From: Methanosarcinales archaeon
GTDB lineage: Archaea; Halobacteriota; Methanosarcinia; Methanosarcinales; Methanocomedenaceae
NCBI GenBank assembly: GCA_030610815.1
Contig: JAUWRA010000005.1
Location: forward strand, 1 to 36,019
DNA length: 36,019 nucleotides
Direction: 5' to 3'
The position numbers were made by a program, and so were the translations under genes. Below the pieces are notes generated by a model. That model did no database searches, was not told the origin of the DNA, and saw nothing but the letters and a program-made list of their open reading frames with translations. This document shows positions 10,783-19,460 of this stretch, one piece after another (position 1 is the stretch's first letter; every line of letters begins with the position of its first letter).

Positions 10783-11139
10783 ATGACCTTCGATCCACTA
10801 CATTTTTTAAATTTAGCAACTAGCTTAAGCGTCGATGAAAAATATGACATTGAAGCAAGATGTAGAACATCTATTAGTAGAGCATATTATGCAGCTCATT
10901 TGATAAGCAGAAATAAATTGGAATCGAAAAGTAGTCGTTTTTCAAAAGACGGAAAAGCTCATGAAGAAGTAATAGAGCAAATGAAGAAAAAAAATCCACA
11001 TATAGGTGATATGCTTTATCAATTAAGAAGAAAAAGAAATGATGCTGATTATAAGTTAAATATAAATTTTTCACCATTTACAACAAATACTTACATTTCT
11101 TATGCCGAAACAATAATAGAAGAAGTAATGGAATTATAA
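10783..11139 (+). CDS. HEPN-domain-like protein (island module 1, gene C)
   Basis: 118 aa, SRAYYAAHLISRNKL followed by LRRKRNDADYKLN, characteristic of small HEPN proteins. Confidence 0.75.
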   Translation: MTFDPLHFLNLATSLSVDEKYDIEARCRTSISRAYYAAHLISRNKLESKSSRFSKDGKAHEEVIEQMKKKNPHIGDMLYQLRRKRNDADYKLNINFSPFTTNTYISYAETIIEEVMEL

Positions 11140-11160
11140 TAATATAAATCATTATTTATA

Positions 11161-11198
11161 ATATTGTGCATTTTTTAAAATATTGTGCATTTTTTAAA
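11161..11198. repeat. Perfect tandem duplication of 19 nt (atattgtgcattttttaaa x2)
   Basis: Direct reading of the sequence after the HEPN gene. Confidence 0.9.
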
Positions 11199-11280
11199 AA
11201 TTTTTATCCAATATAATTATTATGTTTAACTAATTGATGCACGGTCCTGATGCTCCGGATTTTGCGAAACAACCCGGAGA

Positions 11281-11496
11281 GTGTCACTTGAGTTTATAAA
11301 GCAGATTTTGATAAATCCCGAGATAATAAGAAAAGAACTGCATGATACTGAATATTTTCCAACAAGATACCTATGCGAATCGGAATTAAATGAGCATATC
11401 TATCCATGTATTTTAGGTATCGAAAAGTCAGATCAAGGTCTTATTATTGTGATAACTTTGCTCAATCGAAAGAAAAAACGTACATTACGGAAGTGA
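11281..11496 (+). CDS. Small hypothetical protein, possible toxin/antitoxin-type component
   Basis: 71 aa; immediately followed by another small ORF; its 5' end is repeated at 13905. Confidence 0.5.
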   Translation: MSLEFIKQILINPEIIRKELHDTEYFPTRYLCESELNEHIYPCILGIEKSDQGLIIVITLLNRKKKRTLRK

Positions 11497-11500
11497 AAAT

Positions 11501-11677
11501 ATGAAAAAGAATGACGAGTTTGAGGAAGTATACGAAGATGTTGTAATAGAGAACTATGGCATTCCTATAGTTTTTACAGACGTTCTTGTAAGAAAGCACA
11601 AAAGTACGGGAAGAAATATATACTTCAATCATCCGGATTCTATACACAAAATAGAAAAGGGACTGGAATTAGTATAG
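11501..11677 (+). CDS. Small hypothetical protein, partner of the preceding ORF
   Basis: 58 aa MKKNDEFEEVYEDVVIENYGIPIVFTDVLVRKHKSTGRNIYFNHPDSIHKIEKGLELV; 4 nt gap to the upstream ORF; missed by the ORF track. Confidence 0.5.
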   Translation: MKKNDEFEEVYEDVVIENYGIPIVFTDVLVRKHKSTGRNIYFNHPDSIHKIEKGLELV

Positions 11678-11722
11678 AGTTTGAATGAACATCAAATTGC
11701 GCCTAAATTGAAACGTTCAAAA

Positions 11723-11897
11723 CTGCACATACGGTCCACTTGGAGCATTTTCTATAGGCATCGGTAGTACGGACATGGCTGCGGTGTTCGGTACAGGCAG
11801 GGCAGGGCAGTGCCAAGGCTTTTGTGTATCTTTCTTCTCCGGCCACTGCGGCGGCATCTGCACTTACAGGCGAGATTACTGACCCGCGAAGGGGTTA
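11723..11897 (+). pseudogene. Decayed, internally deleted copy of leuC
   Basis: ctGCACATACGGTCCACTTGGAGC...GGCATCGGTAGTACGGACATGGCTGCGGTG matches 8332-8409; then jumps to cagggcagtgccaaggcttttgtgtatctttcttctccggccactgcggcggcatctgcactta, matching 9122-9222, with a frame change at the junction. Confidence 0.9.
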
Positions 11898-12090
11898 AAC
11901 GGGTGTTGATGGTTTGATTGTGGGATGCTTTCTGAAGTTGTTCAGGAAGCATTATACTTAGGTGGGTTCTATGGTATAGATAGGAAGGAATATGCAAATC
12001 TATATTGACGGACGAGATGGAAAAACGGGTGGCAGGTATTATATACAGGCCTACGGTACTTAAGTCCGGGGTATAGTGACTGCGAAATAG
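11898..12090 (+). repeat. Second copy of the leuC downstream flank
   Basis: attgacggacgagatggaaaaacgggtggcaggtatt...acttaagtccggggtatagtgactgcg versus 9273-9352 attgacggatgagatggaaaaacgggtgggaggtatt...gttaagtctggggcatggtgactgcg. Confidence 0.85.
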
Positions 12091-12165
12091 CAAATCTCAT
12101 GCTCGGAAATGAATAGATATATACTATAACTCTATTCTATCTAAAATTAGGCGTGAGGAAATTAA

Positions 12166-13767
12166 ATGTTTTTTGAATCTCCATTAACTGAAGAATTACA
12201 TAAGTATAAAAGAAAAAAGATTAATTCAGAATTTCCAATTTTGAATACTTCCAATTACGCATATTTATCAATCTGGGAATATTTAAATAATATCCCAAAA
12301 AGATTTTACTCTAAAAATGCATGTGAAGATATTTATGATTTTCTCGAAAGTATTAAAGAAGAAGAACCAAACACTCTTGTTGAAATTCTAAATGATTATG
12401 ACAAAATTTTATCTATATGATTTAGATCACTAAGTGAAATTAATTCATTAAACTTTCATGATATGGTATTACCGTCCAATGAATACGATTTAATGAGCTT
12501 CCTTGATATTTATATTCACCCAAATTACTTAAAACTAATTGAGGGAGTGTATTCAAATTTGATACTTCCTATCAGTGCTAATCAACGGATTAAACGAGGA
12601 GCTGGATTCGAAAGATTTGATGTATTTAACCGAGTCGAAGAGTTGAAAGGTACTTCATATAAATATTTATCAACTCCTTATAGTAACACAATCAGAAATG
12701 CAATTGCTCATGGTAAAGTTGTTTTCAAACATGGGAATATTATTTATGAAGATAAAAAGAAAAAAATCGTTTTGTCATCTAGAAATACCATTAATCTATT
12801 CGATGACATGTTAGACATTTCTAATGGATTATCTCTGGGTTTTTGTTTATTTTATTTTACAAACCTAGAATTTCTTGAAGAATATGGCATTAAAATCCCT
12901 CTTCCTATCATGATAGAAGAACTAAGAGCTGAAACTAACGCCCCAGGATGGAAAATCAGAGGATATCTTGAGTCTGAGATATTTGATAATAGAAGTCAAC
13001 TGATAATTTTCGTGAAAAACTGTTTTCTTGACAGAATAATGCTAAATTACCATGTATTCAGTTCAGCTATCTTTGCTGAAAAATTTACTCCTGGTTACCA
13101 AAGATATTTCTTCTCACTCGATTCAAAATATTCCCTGCCTGGATGGGCAGCATTTGATGGATTTGAATTATCTAAATTAAGAAATCAACATATTAATAAT
13201 ATTCAAGATTATTATAAAACTTTAGAGGATGGAATGATATTTTTCATTCCGAAATATAAATTGCCCAGAATCGTTTTTAAGATGGCAACATTTATCTCTA
13301 TTATTAGGATTAATTTACGAGTTACTTGGCGTGAGTTTAAAGAAAACTACTATAAATTATTCATAAAACCAAGAGAGATGACAATTCATCAAAATAAATT
13401 TCATTCTATCATAAAGGGAAGTATTATTGTGAAGCCAAATTCAAATATGCCAATTGATGAGTTGATTCGAAATTATAGTGGGTCCATTGTAAGAAAATCG
13501 ATTAAAACAGCCCGAAAAAATGCAAAAATAACTGATATTTCAAAATACTTACCTGTAGGCTACTTAAGAATTAGTATATATACTAAAGATTTCCGAGTAA
13601 GAAAATTAAAAAACGCTGGTTTAATTCCTGAATTATTATGCACAATTGAATTTAAAAGATTAGAAAGGATTCGAACAATTGATATCATTGGAGGAAGACC
13701 TGAAATAATCAAAAAAATCAGAATTGTCTGGAATGAAAAAGCTAAAATTATTGAGCATTCAGGATAG
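12166..13767 (+). pseudogene. Single ~533-codon reading frame split by one in-frame TGA (12418-12420); HEPN-like motif RNAIAHG
   Basis: ORFs 12166-12420 and 12463-13767 share a frame, and the 42 nt between them are open (FRSLSEINSLNFHD-M). Motif YSNTIRNAIAHGKV. Confidence 0.6.
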
Positions 13768-13904
13768 TCAACTTTTTATAAACATCTTTATAATTAAAAT
13801 CTACGCCTCAATTTTATAAGAAATAAAAAATAGATGGTAATATGATTCCATGAACATCAACTGTATGCCCGGGATTTGAGCGTTAGCGAAATCTAGGGTA
13901 CGTG

Positions 13905-13959
13905 ACTTGAGTTTATAAAGCAGATTTTGATAAATCCAAAAATAAAAAGAAAAGAACTG
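13905..13959 (+). repeat. Truncated copy of the 5' end of the small gene at 11281
   Basis: acttgagtttataaagcagattttgataaatcc identical at 11286-11318 and 13905-13937; then ..agaaaagaactg also shared. Confidence 0.88.
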
Positions 13960-13973
13960 AGCTAATGGTCAGA

Positions 13974-14029
13974 TTCGGCATCAATCGACTACCACGTTGG
14001 TTACAAACTTATCTTAAATTGATGCCGAA
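13974..14029. repeat. 12-bp perfect inverted repeat (TTCGGCATCAAT / ATTGATGCCGAA) with 32-nt spacer
   Basis: Direct reading; lies at the right edge of the island just beyond the stop of 14042-14431. Confidence 0.85.
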
Positions 14030-14041
14030 ACTTTTGAAATA

Positions 14042-14431
14042 CTATGATTTCAGGACCGTTAGCGCACCATGAGGACACATCGTCACACACGCACCGCACT
14101 GCACACACTTATCCAGGTCCATCTGCACACTCCAGTCCTCCCTAAAGGATATCACACCCGTAGGACACACAGATATACATGCACCGCAATTCACGCACTC
14201 ATCATCGTCCTTGATCAACGGCTGCTCCAGGGCTGTTATGGTGGCACCGCGCTTCTCAAAAGCTACTGCAACCTGGTCGTATATATCCGGTGGCACATCT
14301 ATCACAACTTCGCCACCTTTAGGTTTCACATCTGCCCTGTCAATATTCAGCAATGCCCTGGTCTCCAGTATCACCTCTGCTATCAAAGGTCTTGGAGTAA
14401 TATCCGGGGTTGCATGTAATGTTATCTTCAT
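14042..14431 (-). CDS. NIL domain + 2x[4Fe-4S] ferredoxin protein
   Basis: CVNCGACISVCPTG and CVQCGACVTMCPHG; N-terminal NIL-like region; adjacent to the DUF39 gene. Confidence 0.88.
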   Translation of the reverse strand: MKITLHATPDITPRPLIAEVILETRALLNIDRADVKPKGGEVVIDVPPDIYDQVAVAFEKRGATITALEQPLIKDDDECVNCGACISVCPTGVISFREDWSVQMDLDKCVQCGACVTMCPHGALTVLKS

Positions 14432-14436
14432 ATCTC

Positions 14437-15948
14437 CTACCTCCTGGCGACCAGTTTACTGATATCATCACTTGTGATAATACCACTTACCCTGCTGTGC
14501 TTATCCACCACAGGCAAAGCACTGATGTTATGCTGCTCCAACCTTCGTGCCACTATATCGATGGGTTCAGAGGCATCAGCAGTGACCACAGTCCTGGTCA
14601 TGATATCATCAAGTTTGTCCCGCTTGTTCTTTGCCACAGCCTTGGCAATATCCCATGCCGTGATAATTCCGACCAGCCGGTCCTCATCCGACACCACAGG
14701 CAGGTGGTTGAAGTTCCCTTCCATGATCACCTTTGCAGCATTCTCCACAGTCAGCCCCTGCTGAATAGTGATCACCCGCTTTGCCATAACATCAGCTACT
14801 GTGGGCTGCTCACCTATCTGTTTCATGGGCTTGAACACCACGCCAGTGTTGGGCAAACGCTCCACCGGAAGCGTCGGATAGAACGTCCCCTTTTGTATCC
14901 AGTCCTTCAATTCCCCTGCAATGGCCCTGGCATCATGAAAACTGGACATGGGTGACGTTGTAATTTCCCTGCCGTTAATGTCTATCATGCCTGACTTCAA
15001 TTCCTCATAGGTAACCTGGCGCAGTATAGGTCTGCTCCTGCGTGCCACGCCGTAGTCCAGCACGTTAGTGGTGATATCAGCATCGGTCACTGCAGTGGCC
15101 TTTGCAATATCAGCGTTTAAGATCGGTATGGGTATGCCGATACCTACATACAGGGAAGTGCCATATCCGTGGAAGGTGGCACCCCTCAAGTATTTTTTAT
15201 CCATCTGCTTCAGGTCGCCCTGTACCATCATTGTCGCAAAATTATTGTCCGGGTCGTGCTGGGTACCTTGCCCGGTCACATACCCCTGACCTCCGCACAG
15301 GAAAATGCGGCTCCCCACACCTATGGTCTGGTAAGTGGGGTCATTGTACATTGGCGAGAGTACCCCTGCACCCGAATATGTAACATTGCCGCAGTCGGGC
15401 AGTAGTGTTCCCATATAAGTATACAGGGTACGGTCTGTGCAGTTTGTAGCAACATTGTACTTCTGGTAACCGTTTCTGGGATTGAACATTGTTGCCTGGT
15501 TCAAGTCGTCTATTGTCACAGTAGTATCCAGCACCTTGCGGGGATAGCAGTCGGTGCCGTAGGCTGTGGCATGGATATCTATGGACTTACCTGCCACAAG
15601 GTCCTCTATTACATGGGCTCCTCCGTACTCCATGCCCCTGCTCTCACTAAGCTGGGTTGCACCTATATAGGCATCGATGGCAGCCAGACCGGCATAGGCC
15701 TCAACATCATTGAGCCATACCTTTTGCATCTTGATGGGAGGGTCTGAATGCCCGAAATTGAGAAAGGCACCGGATGAGCACATGGCCCCGAAAGTACCTG
15801 TAGTAACTATATCTATTTCTTTTGCAGCGCCAACTGGCCCCAGTTCTGCCACGATGTCCGGCATCTCTTCTGCCGTAACTACATGGACGCTGCCGTCAGC
15901 GATCTTAGCATTGATGTCCTGTATTGTTTTATCAGTCACTGTAATCAC
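14437..15948 (-). CDS. DUF39 / homocysteine biosynthesis protein with C-terminal CBS pair
   Basis: VTTGTFGAMCSSGAFLNFGHSDPPIKM, CGGQGYVTGQGTQHDP, two CBS repeats (MAKRVITIQQGLTVENAAKVI, MTRTVVTADASEPIDIVARRL). Confidence 0.88.
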   Translation of the reverse strand: MITVTDKTIQDINAKIADGSVHVVTAEEMPDIVAELGPVGAAKEIDIVTTGTFGAMCSSGAFLNFGHSDPPIKMQKVWLNDVEAYAGLAAIDAYIGATQLSESRGMEYGGAHVIEDLVAGKSIDIHATAYGTDCYPRKVLDTTVTIDDLNQATMFNPRNGYQKYNVATNCTDRTLYTYMGTLLPDCGNVTYSGAGVLSPMYNDPTYQTIGVGSRIFLCGGQGYVTGQGTQHDPDNNFATMMVQGDLKQMDKKYLRGATFHGYGTSLYVGIGIPIPILNADIAKATAVTDADITTNVLDYGVARRSRPILRQVTYEELKSGMIDINGREITTSPMSSFHDARAIAGELKDWIQKGTFYPTLPVERLPNTGVVFKPMKQIGEQPTVADVMAKRVITIQQGLTVENAAKVIMEGNFNHLPVVSDEDRLVGIITAWDIAKAVAKNKRDKLDDIMTRTVVTADASEPIDIVARRLEQHNISALPVVDKHSRVSGIITSDDISKLVARR

Positions 15949-16222
15949 ACAGGATGTAATAAAATTGCATCATATATATTACTTGTGGTAATATGTGTGT
16001 GGGGAATAATGCAACAATTTAATTCACCAACACCAGCAACCCACGCATTTAATGTTGAGAATAATCTTTGTTCCTTATTGTTTATTCCCGGTTCCAAGAG
16101 TATATATTTTTAAGATTTTTTAACAATATGCAATGTATGAAACAACACCTCATTAGCCACGTGAGGGGATAAATGGATTTTGTCCCAATGCCCAACCCAG
16201 AGTAAACTATATATATTATTAT

Positions 16223-16309
16223 TGTCAGACATATAGCATACAGATGTCATACATCTGTCAGACAGTCAGCAGACATGCGTCAGTCGTGTGTCTGACACAC
16301 GTCTGACGG
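16223..16309. promoter_or_regulatory. Operator-like cluster of GTCAGAC / GTCTGAC and dyad ACAGATGtcataCATCTGT upstream of the RHH-ftsZ genes
   Basis: gtcagacatatagcatacagatgtcatacatctgtcagacagtcagcagacatgcgtcagtcgtgtgtctgacacacgtctgacg; TATA-like aaactatatatatta just upstream. Confidence 0.7.
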
Positions 16310-16338
16310 AATTATTACATCAAAGGGAGTAAACCCCG

Positions 16339-16530
16339 ATGGAGAGAATAACAATAAGGCTCCCCGAGAAACAATTAGAAATGATCGACGTCATGGTAAA
16401 CATGGGTGAATTTCCGTCCACAAGTGAAGCAATCAGGGCGGCTATACGGGACCTGATAGATCAACGAAGTGATAAACTACTCCGTAACATGCAATTATTG
16501 GAACGGGTAGGTACGGCTAAGGTCGTATGA
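16339..16530 (+). CDS. Ribbon-helix-helix transcriptional regulator, CdrS-like by context
   Basis: [40 protein letters not shown] is an RHH signature; 22 nt upstream of ftsZ. Confidence 0.88.
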   Translation: MERITIRLPEKQLEMIDVMVNMGEFPSTSEAIRAAIRDLIDQRSDKLLRNMQLLERVGTAKVV

Positions 16531-16552
16531 ATTTGCAGGGGATGAATATAAA

Positions 16553-17680
16553 ATGCAAACTATTGTACAAGAAGCATTGAAACATACAGAAAAAGAAAAA
16601 CTCCTTCGGGAGTCCAGACAAATTGAAGAAATGTGTGAAGACTTCGGCGAACCGCAGATCGTGATCGTGGGTTGCGGCGGAGCAGGCAATAACACAGTTA
16701 ACCGACTCTATAATATGGGAGTCAGCGGCGCAGAGACTATTGCCATCAATACAGACAAGCAGCACCTGGACATGATCCAGGCAGATAAAAAGATCCTTAT
16801 AGGCAAATCCCTTACCAGGGGACTTGGTGCAGGCGGCTATCCTGAAACTGGCCGTAAAGCAGCCGAACTTGCAAGAGGGACACTGGAAGAAGTTCTGAAG
16901 GGCGCAGACCTGGTCTTTATTACAGCAGGCATGGGCGGCGGAACAGGCACAGGTGCTGCACCTGTTGTAGCTGAGATCGCCAAACAACAGGATGCCATTG
17001 TAGTCGGTATGGTATCAAGCCCCTTCAGGGTTGAAAGGGCAAGAGCCATTAAAGCCGAAGAAGGTCTTGAGACCTTCAGGAAAGCCGCAGATACAGTGCT
17101 GGTGCTGGATAATAACAGACTGCTGGACTATGTACCTAACCTGCCGATCGAACAGGCATTTTCTGTCATGGACCAGTTGATAGCTGAGACCGTAAAAGGT
17201 ATCAGTGAGACCATTACCCAGCCTTCATTGATCAACCTGGACTATGCTGATGTCAAGACCATCATGGGCTGCGGCGGTGTAGCAGTGATGCTTGTCGGCG
17301 AGGCAAAGAGCCAGGACAGAGGCGATAATGTAGTGCGTGCAGCACTGAACCATCCGCTGTTGGATGTTGATTACAGAGGTGCCACCGGATGCCTGGTACA
17401 TATTACAGGCGGTCCTGACCTTACACTGTCTGAGGCAGAAGCAGTCGCAGAGTCTCTTACCTATGAACTGGATGACAGGGCAAATGTCATCTGGGGTGCA
17501 AGGGTCAATAAGGAATATGAAGGCAGGATACGTGTCATGGCTATTATGACCGGTGTCCAGTCCGCACAGATCCTGGGTCCCCAGTCCTATGGCATAAATG
17601 AAGGCCAGAAGGAAGGAATGGCAGTTGGTGCCGCAATTAGTGGTAGCAACAACGGCGGCTCTATCATAGATATAATATGA
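16553..17680 (+). CDS. ftsZ: Cell division GTPase FtsZ
   Basis: [13 protein letters not shown], tubulin signature [29 protein letters not shown]. Confidence 0.96.
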   Translation: MQTIVQEALKHTEKEKLLRESRQIEEMCEDFGEPQIVIVGCGGAGNNTVNRLYNMGVSGAETIAINTDKQHLDMIQADKKILIGKSLTRGLGAGGYPETGRKAAELARGTLEEVLKGADLVFITAGMGGGTGTGAAPVVAEIAKQQDAIVVGMVSSPFRVERARAIKAEEGLETFRKAADTVLVLDNNRLLDYVPNLPIEQAFSVMDQLIAETVKGISETITQPSLINLDYADVKTIMGCGGVAVMLVGEAKSQDRGDNVVRAALNHPLLDVDYRGATGCLVHITGGPDLTLSEAEAVAESLTYELDDRANVIWGARVNKEYEGRIRVMAIMTGVQSAQILGPQSYGINEGQKEGMAVGAAISGSNNGGSIIDII

Positions 17681-17693
17681 TAAGTGTAAAAAA

Positions 17694-17732
17694 ACAGGCT
17701 GGCAAATGTCGGCCTGTGCTTTTTCTTTTTTT
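17694..17732 (+). terminator. Putative terminator hairpin followed by T-rich tract
   Basis: acaggctggcaaatgtcggcctgtgctttttcttttttt downstream of ftsZ. Confidence 0.6.
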
Positions 17733-17735
17733 AAA

Positions 17736-17797
17736 CGTATAGGAAAGCATATACTTTCCTACAGGCTTAGAAAATGCGAACGAAGTGAGCATTTTCT
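17736..17797 (+). repeat. 62-nt intergenic double-hairpin repeat, copy 1
   Basis: cgtataggaaagcatatactttcctacaggcttagaaaatgcgaacgaagtgagcattttct; near-identical to the reverse complement of 25056-25117. Confidence 0.9.
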
Positions 17798-17862
17798 CTT
17801 GAACTTCGATACTTTTTTATAACTTAACATTATTTTAAGCCTACCTAAGTAGGTGATAAATT

Positions 17863-19360
17863 ATGGCAAGAAGGGATCGTTTTATTTGTCAATAGAGATA
17901 TCCGATTTTTAGATACAACACTCCGGGATGGCGAACAAACCCCGGGAGTTGCGCTTTCGACTAAAGATAAGTTGTTAATTGCACACAAACTTGATGCCCT
18001 TGGTGTCAATATTATCGAAGCTGGTTCTGCAATCACTTCTAAAGGTGAGAGAGAGGCCATACGTGCCGTTGCCAATGAGGGGCTAAATGCTGAGATCTGC
18101 AGTTACTGCCGGGTACGCAATGAAGATATAGATCTTGCGCTGGAATGCGATGTGGATTCAATCCACCTGGTCGTACCGGTATCTGACCTGCATATCAAAA
18201 GCAAGCTTAAAAAAGACAGGGAAACTGTAAAACAAATGGCCCTGGATGCCACAGAGTATGCCAAGGACCACGGCCTCATCGTGGAACTTAGCGGTGAGGA
18301 CGCCTCACGGGCAGATTTGGACTTTTTAAGGTCCCTGTACAGTGAAGGTATTGAAGCAGGAGCTGACAGGGTCGTGTTCTGCGATACTGTGGGACTACTG
18401 GTCCCTGAAAAGACCTATGAGATATTCAAGGAACTCTCAACACTCAGCAAGCCCATAGCAATACACTGCCACAATGATTACGGGTTTGCGACCGCCAATA
18501 CAATATCGGCCCTGAGAGCCGGTGCATCTGAAGCACATGTTACTATTAACGGCATAGGTGAGAGGTCGGGCAATGCATCTCTTGAAGAGGTTGTAATGAG
18601 TCTGGAAAACCTATACGATTATTCCTCAAATATCAAACTGGATGAAATATACACAGCCTCCAGGCTTGTGAGCAGACTGACAGGCATCCCGGTGGCCCCA
18701 AATAAGGCCATTGTGGGTGGAAATGCTTTCACACATGAAGCAGGTATCCACGTCCACGGCCTGATAGCTGACACATCCACCTATGAACCCATGAAACCCG
18801 AAACCATTGGCAGGCAGAGAAAGATCGTGCTTGGCAAACATGCGGGCAAGAGTTCGGTTATACTGGCATTGAAAGAGCTGGGTCTTGATGTAAGTGATGA
18901 ACAGCTGAATGAGATCGTGGCCAGGATCAAAGAGCTTGGTGATAAAGGGAAACATGTTACTGATGCAGACCTGGAGATCATAGCCGAGACAGTACTGAAC
19001 ATCACATGTGAACCAAAGGTCAAGCTGGAAGAATTGACAGTAGTATCGGGTAATATGGTTACACCAACTGCTTCTATCAAGATAAAGGTCAACGGGGTCG
19101 AGATAGTGGAGGCTGGTGTGGGAGATGGTCCTGTAGATGCGGCCATTGCAGCCCTGCGTAAAGGTATAGCAGGTGTTGCCGATATCAGGCTTGAAGAATA
19201 TCATGTTGACGCCATCACCGGCGGAACTGATGCCCTGGTGGAGGTTTGGGTAAAACTGAACAGGGACGGTAAGGTGATCACCGCCAGGGGTGCAAGGACA
19301 GATATTATCATGGCATCCGTGGAAGCTGTTCTTGAAGGGATTAACCGGCTCATGAAATAG
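17863..19360 (+). CDS. leuA: 2-isopropylmalate synthase / citramalate synthase family, apparent frameshift near the start
   Basis: [24 protein letters not shown]...[23 protein letters not shown]...[18 protein letters not shown]. LeuA and CimA not distinguished by eye. Conserved N-terminus is upstream of the tracked start (17972). Confidence 0.85.
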
Positions 19361-19460
19361 GGCTGTGATAATAACATTAATGTAGTAAAACTATCACCTC
19401 TGATACTATATTTATTGAAATAACATCATGGATGAAAAAAATAATCGGAGGAACAAATAG

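Noticed and set aside
11752-12093. Minus-strand 113-aa ORF
   Set aside because: Antisense to the leuC remnant and its flank; Cys/Arg-rich artefactual translation
12418-12420. TGA as selenocysteine codon in the module-2 gene
   Set aside because: No recognised selenoprotein family or SECIS-like element seen; nonsense mutation or error is simpler
16223-16309. Possible CRISPR-like array
   Set aside because: Half-sites are short (7 nt), irregularly spaced and in both orientations in a promoter; better read as operators. No CRISPR array was seen anywhere in the window
18626-19204. Long minus-strand ORFs opposite leuA, ilvB and ilvC (e.g. 18626-19204, 20363-20965, 22028-22741)
   Set aside because: Antisense shadows of strongly conserved metabolic genes; translations lack recognisable domains
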